Source: Nitrosospira multiformis
GTDB taxonomy: Bacteria; Pseudomonadota; Gammaproteobacteria; Burkholderiales; UBA11063
Reading direction: 5' to 3'
Assembly (NCBI GenBank): GCA_020726205.1
Contig: DYTA01000077.1
Coordinates: forward strand, 1-5,520
Length of the DNA stretch: 5,520 nucleotides
A program made the position numbers and the translations under genes. The notes under the pieces are model-generated. The model saw only the letters and a program-made list of their open reading frames with translations, was not told the origin of the DNA and made no database searches. Shown in pieces: positions 1-5,520 of this stretch. Position 1 is the first letter of the stretch; each line of letters begins with the position of its first letter.

Positions 1-65
1 CTTACTAGAGCATACATTTGTGCTGGTGTATATGGTGTGATTACCGATTTTGAAATGCTTAACAT
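1..65 (-). CDS. ratA: RatA/Coq10-family START-domain protein, N-terminal fragment (cut by left edge)
   Basis: Only the first 21 codons lie in the window. The frame opens with an ATG at 65-63 and includes ISKSVITPYTPAQMYALV. This matches the N-terminus of the RatA/PasT family, whose E. coli member has the same I-S-(K/R)...P-Y...Q-M-Y-x-L-V pattern. The family has a START-like (polyketide cyclase) fold. Bacterial members have been described as inhibitors of 70S ribosome association, and the mitochondrial homologue Coq10 binds ubiquinone and supports respiration. The start overlaps the ubiG stop by 7 nt (ATGTTAA). No clear Shine-Dalgarno precedes it, so translation is probably coupled to ubiG termination. 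The placement next to ubiG favours a Coq10-like quinone role over a toxin role, but that is inference. The identification rests on a short stretch, and the rest of the gene is outside the window. Confidence 0.72.
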   Translation of the reverse strand, partial: MLSISKSVITPYTPAQMYALV

Positions 66-751
66 ACTTTGCGACATGCCACTAAATAATTAATATCTGT
101 ATTATTACTTAATCCAAAATTAGACGTTAGAGGATTATAGTTAATTCCATTTAATGCAATTATTTCAAATTTATTTGCATGTAATATTTTTCTTAAATCT
201 GCTGGTTTTATAAATTTTTTGTAATCATGAGTACCTTTGGGTACTAAATTTAGCAAATATTCAGCTGCGAGTATGCCTAATGCGTAACTTTTAACTGTCT
301 TATTTAATGTTGAGAAAAATGCAATACCATTTGGTTTTAATAGTTTTGCACATTCTGCTATTATATATTCAGGACTAGGAACATGCTCTAACATTTCCAT
401 ACAAGTTAGCACATCAAATTTTTCTGGTGTAGCTTGAGATTTTTCACTAATTTCAATACATTCATAATTAACGTCTAGATTACTCTCATATAAATGTAGT
501 TTTGCAATTTCAATTGATTGTGGAGCCAAATCTATTGCCGTTACTTTTGCGCCTTCTTTAGCTAAACTCTCAGCTAAAATTCCACCGCCGCAACCAACAT
601 CAATTAGTTCCTGTTTATTTAATGTACTATATTTTTTGATAAACTCAACTCTAGTTGGATTAATTTGATGTAAAGTTTTAAATTCTCCATCAACATTCCA
701 CCATTCGTGTGCAAGATTATTAAATTTATCAATTTCTTGTTGTGAAAACAT
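59..751 (-). CDS. ubiG: Ubiquinone biosynthesis O-methyltransferase UbiG
   Basis: UbiG is a class I SAM-dependent methyltransferase that carries out both O-methylations in ubiquinone synthesis, on the catechol intermediate and on the demethylubiquinol intermediate, at the inner face of the cytoplasmic membrane. The 230-residue protein is close to the family length (240 in E. coli) and aligns end to end. It has the N-terminal KFNNLAHEWWNVDGEFKTLH block (residues 9-28) typical of UbiG, SAM motif I DVGCGGGILAES (51-62), the acidic residue D74 after motif I, FDVLTCMEMLEHVP (112-125), FFSTLN (145-150), and the VPKGTHDYKKFIKP segment (170-183), which is conserved in UbiG and not in generic methyltransferases. 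The ATG at 751 is supported by AGGAG at 765-761, 9 nt upstream, with the tolQ stop lying between them. ubiG sits between tolQ and a RatA/Coq10 homologue, probably as the middle gene of an operon. No key residue appears to be missing. Confidence 0.96.
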   Translation of the reverse strand: MFSQQEIDKFNNLAHEWWNVDGEFKTLHQINPTRVEFIKKYSTLNKQELIDVGCGGGILAESLAKEGAKVTAIDLAPQSIEIAKLHLYESNLDVNYECIEISEKSQATPEKFDVLTCMEMLEHVPSPEYIIAECAKLLKPNGIAFFSTLNKTVKSYALGILAAEYLLNLVPKGTHDYKKFIKPADLRKILHANKFEIIALNGINYNPLTSNFGLSNNTDINYLVACRKVC

Positions 752-757
752 TAATTA

Positions 758-1441
758 TTACTCCTGAGAGCTATGTGCAGCTAAGCGACGATTAATCGTA
801 TTTAAAAACTCATCACCAAATTTATTCATTTTTTTCTCAAGCAGACTAACATCTGCAGTAAATTTATTGTATGCCATATAAGCAGGGATAGCTACAAACA
901 AACCAATAGCCGTTGCGATAAGTGCCTCCGCAATACCTGGTGCAACAGATGATAGCGTTGCTTGTCCTGTATTACCTAATCCAATGAATGCATGCATAAT
1001 TCCCCATACCGTTCCAAGTAAACCAATATATGGGCTAACTGAACCGAATGTTGCTAAAGTTGATAAACGTGATTCATAAGTATTTAATTCTTCATCCATT
1101 GATGCAGCTAAAGCGCGCTCAATATTTTCAATTACAGCTACTTTGTTACTTACGCCACTTTTATTTAGACGGTTATATTCTGATAGTCCAGCATAAAACA
1201 TTTGTGCTGTTGTTGTGCGTTTTGGATCTGCACTTACTGAATTAAATAAATTAGTTAGACTTGTCGTGCTATTAAATTGATTGGTGAAATTTTGTGTTTC
1301 TTTTTTTGCCTTAGTTAGAGCAATTATTTTATTTATAATAATTCCCCATGATACTATAGAAAATACCCCTAATAGGGCCATAATAAATTGAACTGCTAAT
1401 GATGCATTAGCAATTAATGATGTAACTGACATTTGTTCCAT
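758..1441 (-). CDS. tolQ: TolQ, proton-channel subunit of the Tol-Pal system
   Basis: TolQ is an inner-membrane protein of the MotA/TolQ/ExbB family. With TolR it forms the proton-driven motor that energises TolA and keeps the outer membrane attached during division. The 227-residue protein has the expected three membrane spans: about 14-40, 128-155 and 163-191. The long cytoplasmic loop lies between spans one and two. GLLGTVWGIMHAF (140-152) and VAPGIAEALIATAIGLF (166-182) are TolQ signatures. Thr144 and Thr177 correspond to the channel-lining threonines of E. coli TolQ (145 and 178). HAF after GIM favours TolQ over ExbB. The first ATG aligns with E. coli TolQ and has GAGG four bases upstream; a second in-frame ATG at codon 4 is less well placed. 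The oddity is the context: the next gene is ubiG, 6 nt away, and no tolR follows. Confidence 0.93.
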   Translation of the reverse strand: MEQMSVTSLIANASLAVQFIMALLGVFSIVSWGIIINKIIALTKAKKETQNFTNQFNSTTSLTNLFNSVSADPKRTTTAQMFYAGLSEYNRLNKSGVSNKVAVIENIERALAASMDEELNTYESRLSTLATFGSVSPYIGLLGTVWGIMHAFIGLGNTGQATLSSVAPGIAEALIATAIGLFVAIPAYMAYNKFTADVSLLEKKMNKFGDEFLNTINRRLAAHSSQE

Positions 1442-1480
1442 AAGTCCTCACATGAAAACAGGCTATATATTAAGTGTATC

Positions 1481-1489
1481 ATTTTATCA
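1481..1489 (-). promoter_or_regulatory. Predicted extended -10 promoter for tolQ-ubiG-ratA
   Basis: On the minus strand the sequence TGATAAAAT fits an extended -10 element (TGn followed by TAAAAT, 5 of 6 matches to TATAAT). Transcription would start near 1474, giving a leader of about 33 nt before the tolQ ATG. The -35 position (1504-1509, TAACTA) is a poor match, which extended -10 promoters tolerate. The identical nonamer lies at the same distance from the rmuC start codon, which raises confidence. An alternative pair, TTCTGA (1492-1487) and TATATA (1469-1464) with a 17-nt spacer, overlaps it and cannot be excluded. Confidence 0.5.
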
Positions 1490-1497
1490 GAAGTGAC

Positions 1498-1533
1498 TAA
1501 CTCTAGTTACAAATAATAGATTTGTTAGAGTTA
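1498..1533. repeat. Inverted repeat with nested palindrome in the rmuC-tolQ gap
   Basis: TAACTCTA (1498-1505) pairs perfectly with TAGAGTTA (1526-1533). Inside this, ACAAAT (1509-1514) pairs with ATTTGT (1520-1525) around a 5-nt loop. The result is a 14-bp stem with a 3-nt bulge on one side. The left arm also begins a 12-nt palindrome, TAACTCTAGTTA (1498-1509), so the half-site TAACT/AGTTA occurs three times. A T-run (1537-1541) follows on the plus strand only, but both flanking genes are on the minus strand. It therefore does not read as an intrinsic terminator for rmuC. It could be an operator overlapping the tolQ -35 region or an RNA hairpin at the 3' end of rmuC. Confidence 0.5.
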
Positions 1534-1561
1534 ATCTTTTTCTGTATTTAGTTATCATTTG

Positions 1562-3043
1562 TTATTCATTATCTAATGTAATGCTTTTTATTTTTAGTTC
1601 TTTTTTGTTTTTTACACCTAAATCCTTTAACTTTGTGGCCTGTGTAACTAAGTTATCATTTCCACTATTTAGTTGATTGAATGCTTTCTGATATGAAACT
1701 TGAGCTTTATCTAAACTATTGCCTATGGCTTCAAGATTTTCAACAAATCCTACAAATTTATCGTATAGTTTTGCACCTCGTTCCGCAATTTGTTGAGCAT
1801 TTTGATTTTGTAATTCACGCTTCCATAAATCAACAATTCGCTTTAAAGATGTAATTAAATTAGTTGGACTAATTAATAATATTCTTTTTTCGTATGCAAA
1901 ACTCCATAAATTTGGATCTCCCTGTAACGCTGCTATGTATGCAGGTTCACTCGGAATAAACATCATTACAAAATCCAGAGCTTTATTATAATCATCATAA
2001 CCTTTTTCGCTGAGAGTTATTATATGATTCTTAATTGCTGAAATATGCGCATTTAGTTCTTGTGTTTGACTTATTTCATTATTTGCCGCCAAATATCTCG
2101 TAAAAGCATTTAATGATACTTTAGAATCAATGATAACATGACGATTATCTGGGTATTGAATTACTGCATCAGGACGCATTTTTTTATTTTCACTATCAGA
2201 GCGAATTGGATTACCAAATTCATCTGTAAGTTGATGCTCCATGAAATATTGCTCATCTTTACGTAATCCAGATCTCTCTAAAATACTTTCTAAAATCATT
2301 TCTCCCCAGCACCCTTGGATTTTAGAGTCTGATTTAAGAGCTTGAGTTAAATTATGTGCTTCTTGGCTTATTTGTTTATTTAACTCTGCTAGTTCTGTAA
2401 CTTTTTGTCCTAAAGAAAATCGTTCTTTTGATTCGTTATTATAGCTATCCTCAACTTTTTTCTTAAACTCTTGTATGTTTTGTCCTAATGGCTCTAAAAT
2501 ATTAGTTAGATTAATTTTATTTATTTCTGTAAACTTAGCCGATTTATTTTCTAGAATTTGATTAGCTATATTTTCAAACTCTTGGTTAAATTTACGATTC
2601 AAGTTTTCTAGATCCTGTTTTTGAGCAATCATTTGTTCACTTAATGCAGTATTTTTGGCGGTCACAGTTGCACAATACTCTTGTAATTTTGCTATTTTAT
2701 CAACTAATTGTTTACGTTCTGATTGTAACTCTTTTATTTCAGTTGTTTGTATGGCTATGAATTTTTCATTCATATTAAGATTAGCTTGACTAGTAGCTAA
2801 TAGATTGTTTAAGCGTATTTTTTCATCATTTGCTAAACTAATCGTTTGATGTGAATAAAGTAACTCATCGCTTGTTTTAGTTATTAATTCATTAAGTTGT
2901 TTTAATTTATCTTCTGTTACCGCTTGGTAACTAGAAAAATCTTTGTCGAGCTTAATATAATTATTTTGTGATTTAATTTTTACGATTAGCCACGCAATTA
3001 TTGCTCCAATAATGCAAGAAAGCCCAAGACCAATAAACTCCAT
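1562..3043 (-). CDS. rmuC: RmuC family protein (DNA recombination protein)
   Basis: RmuC limits certain recombination events such as inversions at short inverted repeats in E. coli. The family is predicted to contain a restriction-endonuclease-like nuclease domain, but its biochemistry is poorly defined. The 493-residue protein has an N-terminal membrane anchor (about 3-22). A long region rich in Lys, Glu, Gln and Leu follows (about 30-235) and looks like coiled coil. The conserved RmuC domain covers about 240-475. It contains GCWGEMILESILERSGL (244-260), MRPDAVIQYPDNRHVIIDSK (289-308), FVMMFIPSEPAYIAAL (358-373) and LLISPTNLITSL (389-400). Asp292, Asp306 and Lys308 are candidates for a PD-(D/E)xK-type active site. 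The length is normal (about 475 in E. coli) and no frameshift is seen. The ATG at 3043 has AAGG 7 nt upstream. It is probably transcribed from its own promoter in the divergent spacer. Confidence 0.94.
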   Translation of the reverse strand: MEFIGLGLSCIIGAIIAWLIVKIKSQNNYIKLDKDFSSYQAVTEDKLKQLNELITKTSDELLYSHQTISLANDEKIRLNNLLATSQANLNMNEKFIAIQTTEIKELQSERKQLVDKIAKLQEYCATVTAKNTALSEQMIAQKQDLENLNRKFNQEFENIANQILENKSAKFTEINKINLTNILEPLGQNIQEFKKKVEDSYNNESKERFSLGQKVTELAELNKQISQEAHNLTQALKSDSKIQGCWGEMILESILERSGLRKDEQYFMEHQLTDEFGNPIRSDSENKKMRPDAVIQYPDNRHVIIDSKVSLNAFTRYLAANNEISQTQELNAHISAIKNHIITLSEKGYDDYNKALDFVMMFIPSEPAYIAALQGDPNLWSFAYEKRILLISPTNLITSLKRIVDLWKRELQNQNAQQIAERGAKLYDKFVGFVENLEAIGNSLDKAQVSYQKAFNQLNSGNDNLVTQATKLKDLGVKNKKELKIKSITLDNE

Positions 3044-3082
3044 TTAACTACCTTTTTTATTTAATAGATGATTTAGAATCTG

Positions 3083-3091
3083 ATTTTATCA
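3083..3091 (-). promoter_or_regulatory. Predicted extended -10 promoter for rmuC
   Basis: The minus-strand sequence TGATAAAAT is a TGn-TAAAAT extended -10 element. The predicted start of transcription is near 3076, leaving a leader of about 33 nt. The -35 region (3111-3106, TAAAAC) is weak. The same nonamer occurs 40 nt before the tolQ start, the same distance as here. It also lies in an 11-nt palindrome, TGATTTTATCA (3081-3091), which may be chance. Confidence 0.5.
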
Positions 3092-3155
3092 CAATCAAGT
3101 ATCCTGTTTTAATAAGGATTAGTTTTTTTTGAATATTGATAGTCTTAAATAAATC

Positions 3156-3184
3156 TAAAAATATTTAGTCTAATTTTGTATAAT
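3156..3184 (+). promoter_or_regulatory. Predicted sigma-70 promoter for the DUF2786-FNT-DUF7916 genes
   Basis: A perfect TATAAT lies at 3179-3184, with a weak -35 (TAAAAA, 3156-3161, 3 of 6 matches) 17 nt upstream. Transcription would start near 3191, about 21 nt before the ATG at 3212. That fits the ATG as the true start and excludes the in-frame TTG at 3176. A direct repeat of TAGTCT (3140-3145 and 3166-3171) and an AT-rich inverted repeat (TAAATA 3146-3151, TATTTA 3162-3167) surround the -35 region and could bind a regulator. Confidence 0.6.
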
Positions 3185-3211
3185 CGTGACCTAATTATTT
3201 ATTGGATTTGT

Positions 3212-3949
3212 ATGGATACTGAACAACAGAAAATATTTAATAAAATTCAAAAGTGTTTTGCATTGTCTGAATCTGCAAATCCACATGAGGCAGCTGTTGC
3301 ACTCAAACAAGCACATGCTTTAGCTAACAAATACAATATTAATTACACAGCTATAACACAGCAACAAATAAAATATGGACAACGACTTGATGTTTGTTAT
3401 CAAAAATCTTTGCCTATTTATTTGTCAGATTTAATAAATTTGGTAAACTTTGTTTTTAAAACTCAATCAGTAATTTATAGATTACCTGTAAATGAGTCAC
3501 AAGTTAAAATTGTAATAGAGTTTATTGGTCGTGCATGTGATGTTATAGTTGCAGAAAATGCTTGGAAATCATTAAGTAATAATTTATTAAAATTAAGAAC
3601 TAAGTTTTTAAACCATCAAATAACTGGGCGAACAAATAAAATGTTGCGGAATAATCGAGCTGATTTATATGCGCTAGGTTGGGTTAATAGTATTTATGAA
3701 GAAATTAGAGATGTAGAGCAAGATTTAGATGTTGTTGAACAACAAGAATTAAAAAATGCAATTATTAAATTTCAATCAGAAAACTATGCTGTTAAAACAA
3801 ATGCTAATCCACAACATTCATTATTTATAAATAATGAAAAAGATTATTTAGCATATCAGCAAGGTATTAAAGATGGTAAAAATGTTTCACTCAAGCACAA
3901 ACAAGATCAAAAAATAAATTTTGAGCTAATTGATTTTAATGTTTTATAG
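3212..3949 (+). CDS. DUF2786 domain protein of unknown function (DUF7168-like C-terminal part)
   Basis: The function is unknown. The 245-residue protein has no signal peptide or membrane span and should be cytoplasmic. Residues about 5-44 (FNKIQKCFALSESANPHEAA, then ALKQAHALANKYNI) match the short helical DUF2786 domain. The middle carries FIGRACDVIVAENAW (104-118) and the NNRADLYALGWVNSI block (147-161). These resemble the region that follows DUF2786 in many bacterial and phage proteins, annotated as DUF7168. Near the C-terminus YQQGIKDGKNVSL (215-227) fits the G-x-x-D-G-x-x-V-x-L ending seen in relatives. I chose the ATG at 3212 over the TTG at 3176 because the predicted -10 box overlaps the longer start, and because the DUF2786 domain begins just after this Met. 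A weak GGA lies 5 nt upstream. The stop is 9 nt before the FNT channel gene, so the two are probably co-transcribed. DUF2786 proteins are frequent in phages, but no other phage gene is present here. Confidence 0.82.
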   Translation: MDTEQQKIFNKIQKCFALSESANPHEAAVALKQAHALANKYNINYTAITQQQIKYGQRLDVCYQKSLPIYLSDLINLVNFVFKTQSVIYRLPVNESQVKIVIEFIGRACDVIVAENAWKSLSNNLLKLRTKFLNHQITGRTNKMLRNNRADLYALGWVNSIYEEIRDVEQDLDVVEQQELKNAIIKFQSENYAVKTNANPQHSLFINNEKDYLAYQQGIKDGKNVSLKHKQDQKINFELIDFNVL

Positions 3950-3958
3950 GATAAAAAT

Positions 3959-4801
3959 ATGCATACAGATGATAGTAAAAACTATTTAACTGGTAAAGAA
4001 ATTTTGGATGAACAAGTACATATTGGTGAAAAAAAAGGTATTCGTCAATATTTCTTGCAAAGTGTCATTAATGGTTGCATGGCAGGAGCTTTTTTAGCTT
4101 TAGGTGCTTTTGCAGCTATGGTTGCTAGTCATGGGATTAGTGATTATGGAATTGCTAAGTTAATTAATGCAGTGGTCTTTCCTGTTGGATTAATTTTAAT
4201 TGTTATTTGTGGGGCTGAACTCTTTACGAGTAATACTTTATTAATTCAAGCTCGATTAGAGGGGAAGATAACTACCAAAATTTATGTATCAAATCTGGTT
4301 ATTATTTACTTTACTAATGCAGTTGGTGCAGCTTCAATTGCAGGGTTAATTATGGGAGCTGGTATTTTACATAATGATGCCAATATGTTAGGTGGTTATG
4401 TAATTCATGTCGCCGCAACCAAAATCCACTATACCTTTTTACAAGATGTTTGTAGTGGAATAATGTGTAATATTTTAGTTTGCTGTGCTGCATGGGGTGC
4501 TTCTGCCGCAAAAGACGTTGCAGGTAAAATTCTAATGATTTGGTTTGCTATAATGGCATTTATTATTGGTGGGTTTGAACATTGTGTCGCAAATATGTTT
4601 TATTTTAGTTTAGCATTAATGGCAAAAAACTGTCCAGATTTTATTCTTGCAAGTAAAATAGAACCTGATGCATTAGCTAATTTGAATTTAGCTGGTGTAA
4701 TGCATAATTTAATTCCAGTTACAATTGGTAATATACTAGGTGGTGCAGTTTTTATTGGAATGGCATACTGGATTGTATATTTCCGTGGTTATAAACGTTA
4801 A
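3959..4801 (+). CDS. Formate/nitrite transporter (FNT) family channel, FocA-like
   Basis: FNT proteins are inner-membrane homopentamers, each protomer with its own pore, that move formate, nitrite or similar small monovalent anions with or without protons. The 280-residue protein is typical in length (FocA 285, NirC 268) and has six spans: about 33-57, 68-88, 108-135, 160-182, 190-222 (broken) and 247-275. The pore signatures are intact. CGAELFTSNT (84-93) gives the omega-loop threonine T90, HVAATKIHYTF (150-160) gives K155 (FocA K156), and GFEHCVANM (205-213) gives the central H208 (FocA H209). LIPVTIGNILGG (251-262) is also characteristic. AGGA at 3948-3951 overlaps the upstream stop and is 7 nt from the ATG. 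The overall match is closer to FocA than to NirC, but the transported anion cannot be decided from sequence. There is no pflB, nirB or fdh gene in the window to help. Confidence 0.94.
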   Translation: MHTDDSKNYLTGKEILDEQVHIGEKKGIRQYFLQSVINGCMAGAFLALGAFAAMVASHGISDYGIAKLINAVVFPVGLILIVICGAELFTSNTLLIQARLEGKITTKIYVSNLVIIYFTNAVGAASIAGLIMGAGILHNDANMLGGYVIHVAATKIHYTFLQDVCSGIMCNILVCCAAWGASAAKDVAGKILMIWFAIMAFIIGGFEHCVANMFYFSLALMAKNCPDFILASKIEPDALANLNLAGVMHNLIPVTIGNILGGAVFIGMAYWIVYFRGYKR

Positions 4802-4821
4802 AATTTAAAGAGTATAGAAGA

Positions 4822-5520
4822 ATGAAACGCTATTTGGATTGTCGAGCTTCAGATTTATTAAATATAAGTAAAGCAGACTTATTAAACGCTTTAGTCGCTA
4901 GTGAAGGACGTATTTTGGTGAGTGAAACGATTGGTGCCGTTCAACCAGTCCTAATGACAGTAACCAATGCCGAATTTGCGGCTAGGCAAGGTGCTGATAT
5001 ATTATTGTTAAATTTATTTGATGTAAATCAACCTATTATCAATGGATTGCCAAATAATATTGCACCAGATAATGTAATTCATGAAATTAAACGTTTGACT
5101 GGGTGTGTAGTTGGAATTAATCTTGAGCCTGTTGATCCTGATTTTGGTGAATCCAAGGATGAATTATGGGGAATGACTAATGGTCGACTAGCAACAGTTG
5201 AGAATGCTAAGAAAGCTGTTGCAATGGGCGTAAATTTATTGGTGTTAACGGGTAATCCAGGTAATGGTATTTCCAATAAAGCGATTTGTGCTTCATTAGA
5301 GGCAATAAATAATGAGGTTGGTGACAAGGTTATTTTGGTAGCTGGAAAAATGCACGCAGCAGGATTATTGGGTGAGGGGGCTAGTAAAATCATTAGCCGT
5401 GAAGATATTGCCGCTTTTGTTGCGGCTGGAGCAAATATTATACTTTTGCCTGCACCTGGTACTGTACCTGGTGTATCGCTTGAATTTGTACGTGAAATGG
5501 TAGAATATGCTCATAGTTTT
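4822..5520 (+). CDS. DUF7916-type TIM-barrel-like protein, 3' end cut by right edge
   Basis: An open frame of 233 codons runs from the ATG at 4822 to the window end without a stop, so the C-terminus is missing. It starts MKRYLDCRASDLL, has LVASEGRILVSE (24-35), NAEFAARQGADILLLNLFDV (49-68), GINLEPVD (98-105), NLLVLTGNPGNGIS (138-151), VILVAGKMHAAG (170-181) and ANIILLPAPGTVPGVS (204-219). From memory this matches a conserved family now labelled DUF7916, often misnamed a haloacid dehalogenase-like hydrolase. It has no HAD DxDxT motif. The alternation of hydrophobic strands (ILLLN, GINLEP, LLVLTGNPG, ILVAGKMH, IILLPAPG) looks like a TIM barrel, broadly reminiscent of PEP mutase/isocitrate lyase-like enzymes. 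The reaction is unknown. AAAGAG (4807-4812) is a plausible ribosome binding site 9 nt upstream. The gene follows the FNT channel by 20 nt and probably shares its transcript. Confidence 0.85.
   Translation, partial: MKRYLDCRASDLLNISKADLLNALVASEGRILVSETIGAVQPVLMTVTNAEFAARQGADILLLNLFDVNQPIINGLPNNIAPDNVIHEIKRLTGCVVGINLEPVDPDFGESKDELWGMTNGRLATVENAKKAVAMGVNLLVLTGNPGNGISNKAICASLEAINNEVGDKVILVAGKMHAAGLLGEGASKIISREDIAAFVAAGANIILLPAPGTVPGVSLEFVREMVEYAHSF

Noticed and set aside
1048..1245. 65-codon open frame on the plus strand
   Set aside because: It lies wholly inside tolQ on the opposite strand, has no recognisable domain, and reads as a low-complexity Leu-rich shadow.
758..1441. ExbB rather than TolQ
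   Set aside because: The TVWGIMHAF and VAPGIAEALIATAIG blocks and the end-to-end match to TolQ favour TolQ. The missing tolR alone does not outweigh this.
1498..1533. The inverted repeat as an intrinsic terminator of rmuC
   Set aside because: In the direction of rmuC transcription the stem is followed by GTCACTTCTG, with no U-tract.
3101..3130. Terminator-like hairpin (ATCCT/AGGAT) followed by eight T's on the plus strand
   Set aside because: The stem is only 5 bp with a 9-nt loop and is separated from the T-run. No plus-strand gene lies upstream to be terminated, so chance in AT-rich DNA is likelier.
3176..3211. TTG start giving the DUF2786 protein 12 extra residues
   Set aside because: The TTG overlaps the region just before a perfect TATAAT (3179-3184), the extra residues fall outside the DUF2786 domain, and an ATG at 3212 has plausible spacing.
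3212..3949. DUF2786 protein as a sign of a prophage or mobile element
   Set aside because: No integrase, transposase, structural phage gene, tRNA or attachment-site repeat is visible, and base composition matches the neighbours.
5079..5393. 104-codon open frame on the minus strand
   Set aside because: It is antisense to the strongly motif-bearing DUF7916-type gene. Its Pro/Leu/Ala-rich translation matches no family I know.

Overview
The window is AT-rich (roughly one third G+C by eye), tightly packed chromosomal DNA from a Gram-negative, ubiquinone-using bacterium. TolQ, UbiG, a RatA/Coq10-type START protein and RmuC all point to Proteobacteria. The UbiG and RatA sequences look beta- or gammaproteobacterial. 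The low G+C content suggests an AT-rich lineage within those classes, but I cannot name a genus. I see no insertion sequence, phage integrase, tRNA, rRNA or CRISPR array.

Left half (1-3043, minus strand). Read in the direction of transcription, the order is rmuC, a 120-nt gap, tolQ, ubiG and the start of a RatA/Coq10-family gene that runs off the left edge. tolQ and ubiG are 6 nt apart, with the ubiG Shine-Dalgarno inside the end of tolQ. ubiG and ratA overlap by 7 nt. These three genes therefore look translationally coupled. This layout is unusual because tolQ is normally followed by tolR. rmuC and tolQ each carry an identical extended -10 element (TGATAAAAT) exactly 40 nt before the start codon. 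The rmuC-tolQ gap also holds a 36-nt inverted repeat containing a palindrome that overlaps the predicted tolQ -35 region.

Right half (3212-5520, plus strand). A perfect TATAAT box in the divergent spacer precedes three closely spaced genes. They encode a DUF2786-type protein of unknown function, a FocA/NirC-family formate/nitrite channel with its key pore residues intact, and a TIM-barrel-like protein of the uncharacterised DUF7916 type that is cut by the right edge. Gaps of 9 and 20 nt make an operon likely. What the three do together is unknown.

Most of the window is ordinary housekeeping sequence. The items worth a second look are the tolQ-ubiG-ratA arrangement without tolR, the matched promoters, the inverted repeat upstream of tolQ, and the DUF2786-FNT-DUF7916 cluster. 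I found no convincing evidence of a new defence or mobile system.
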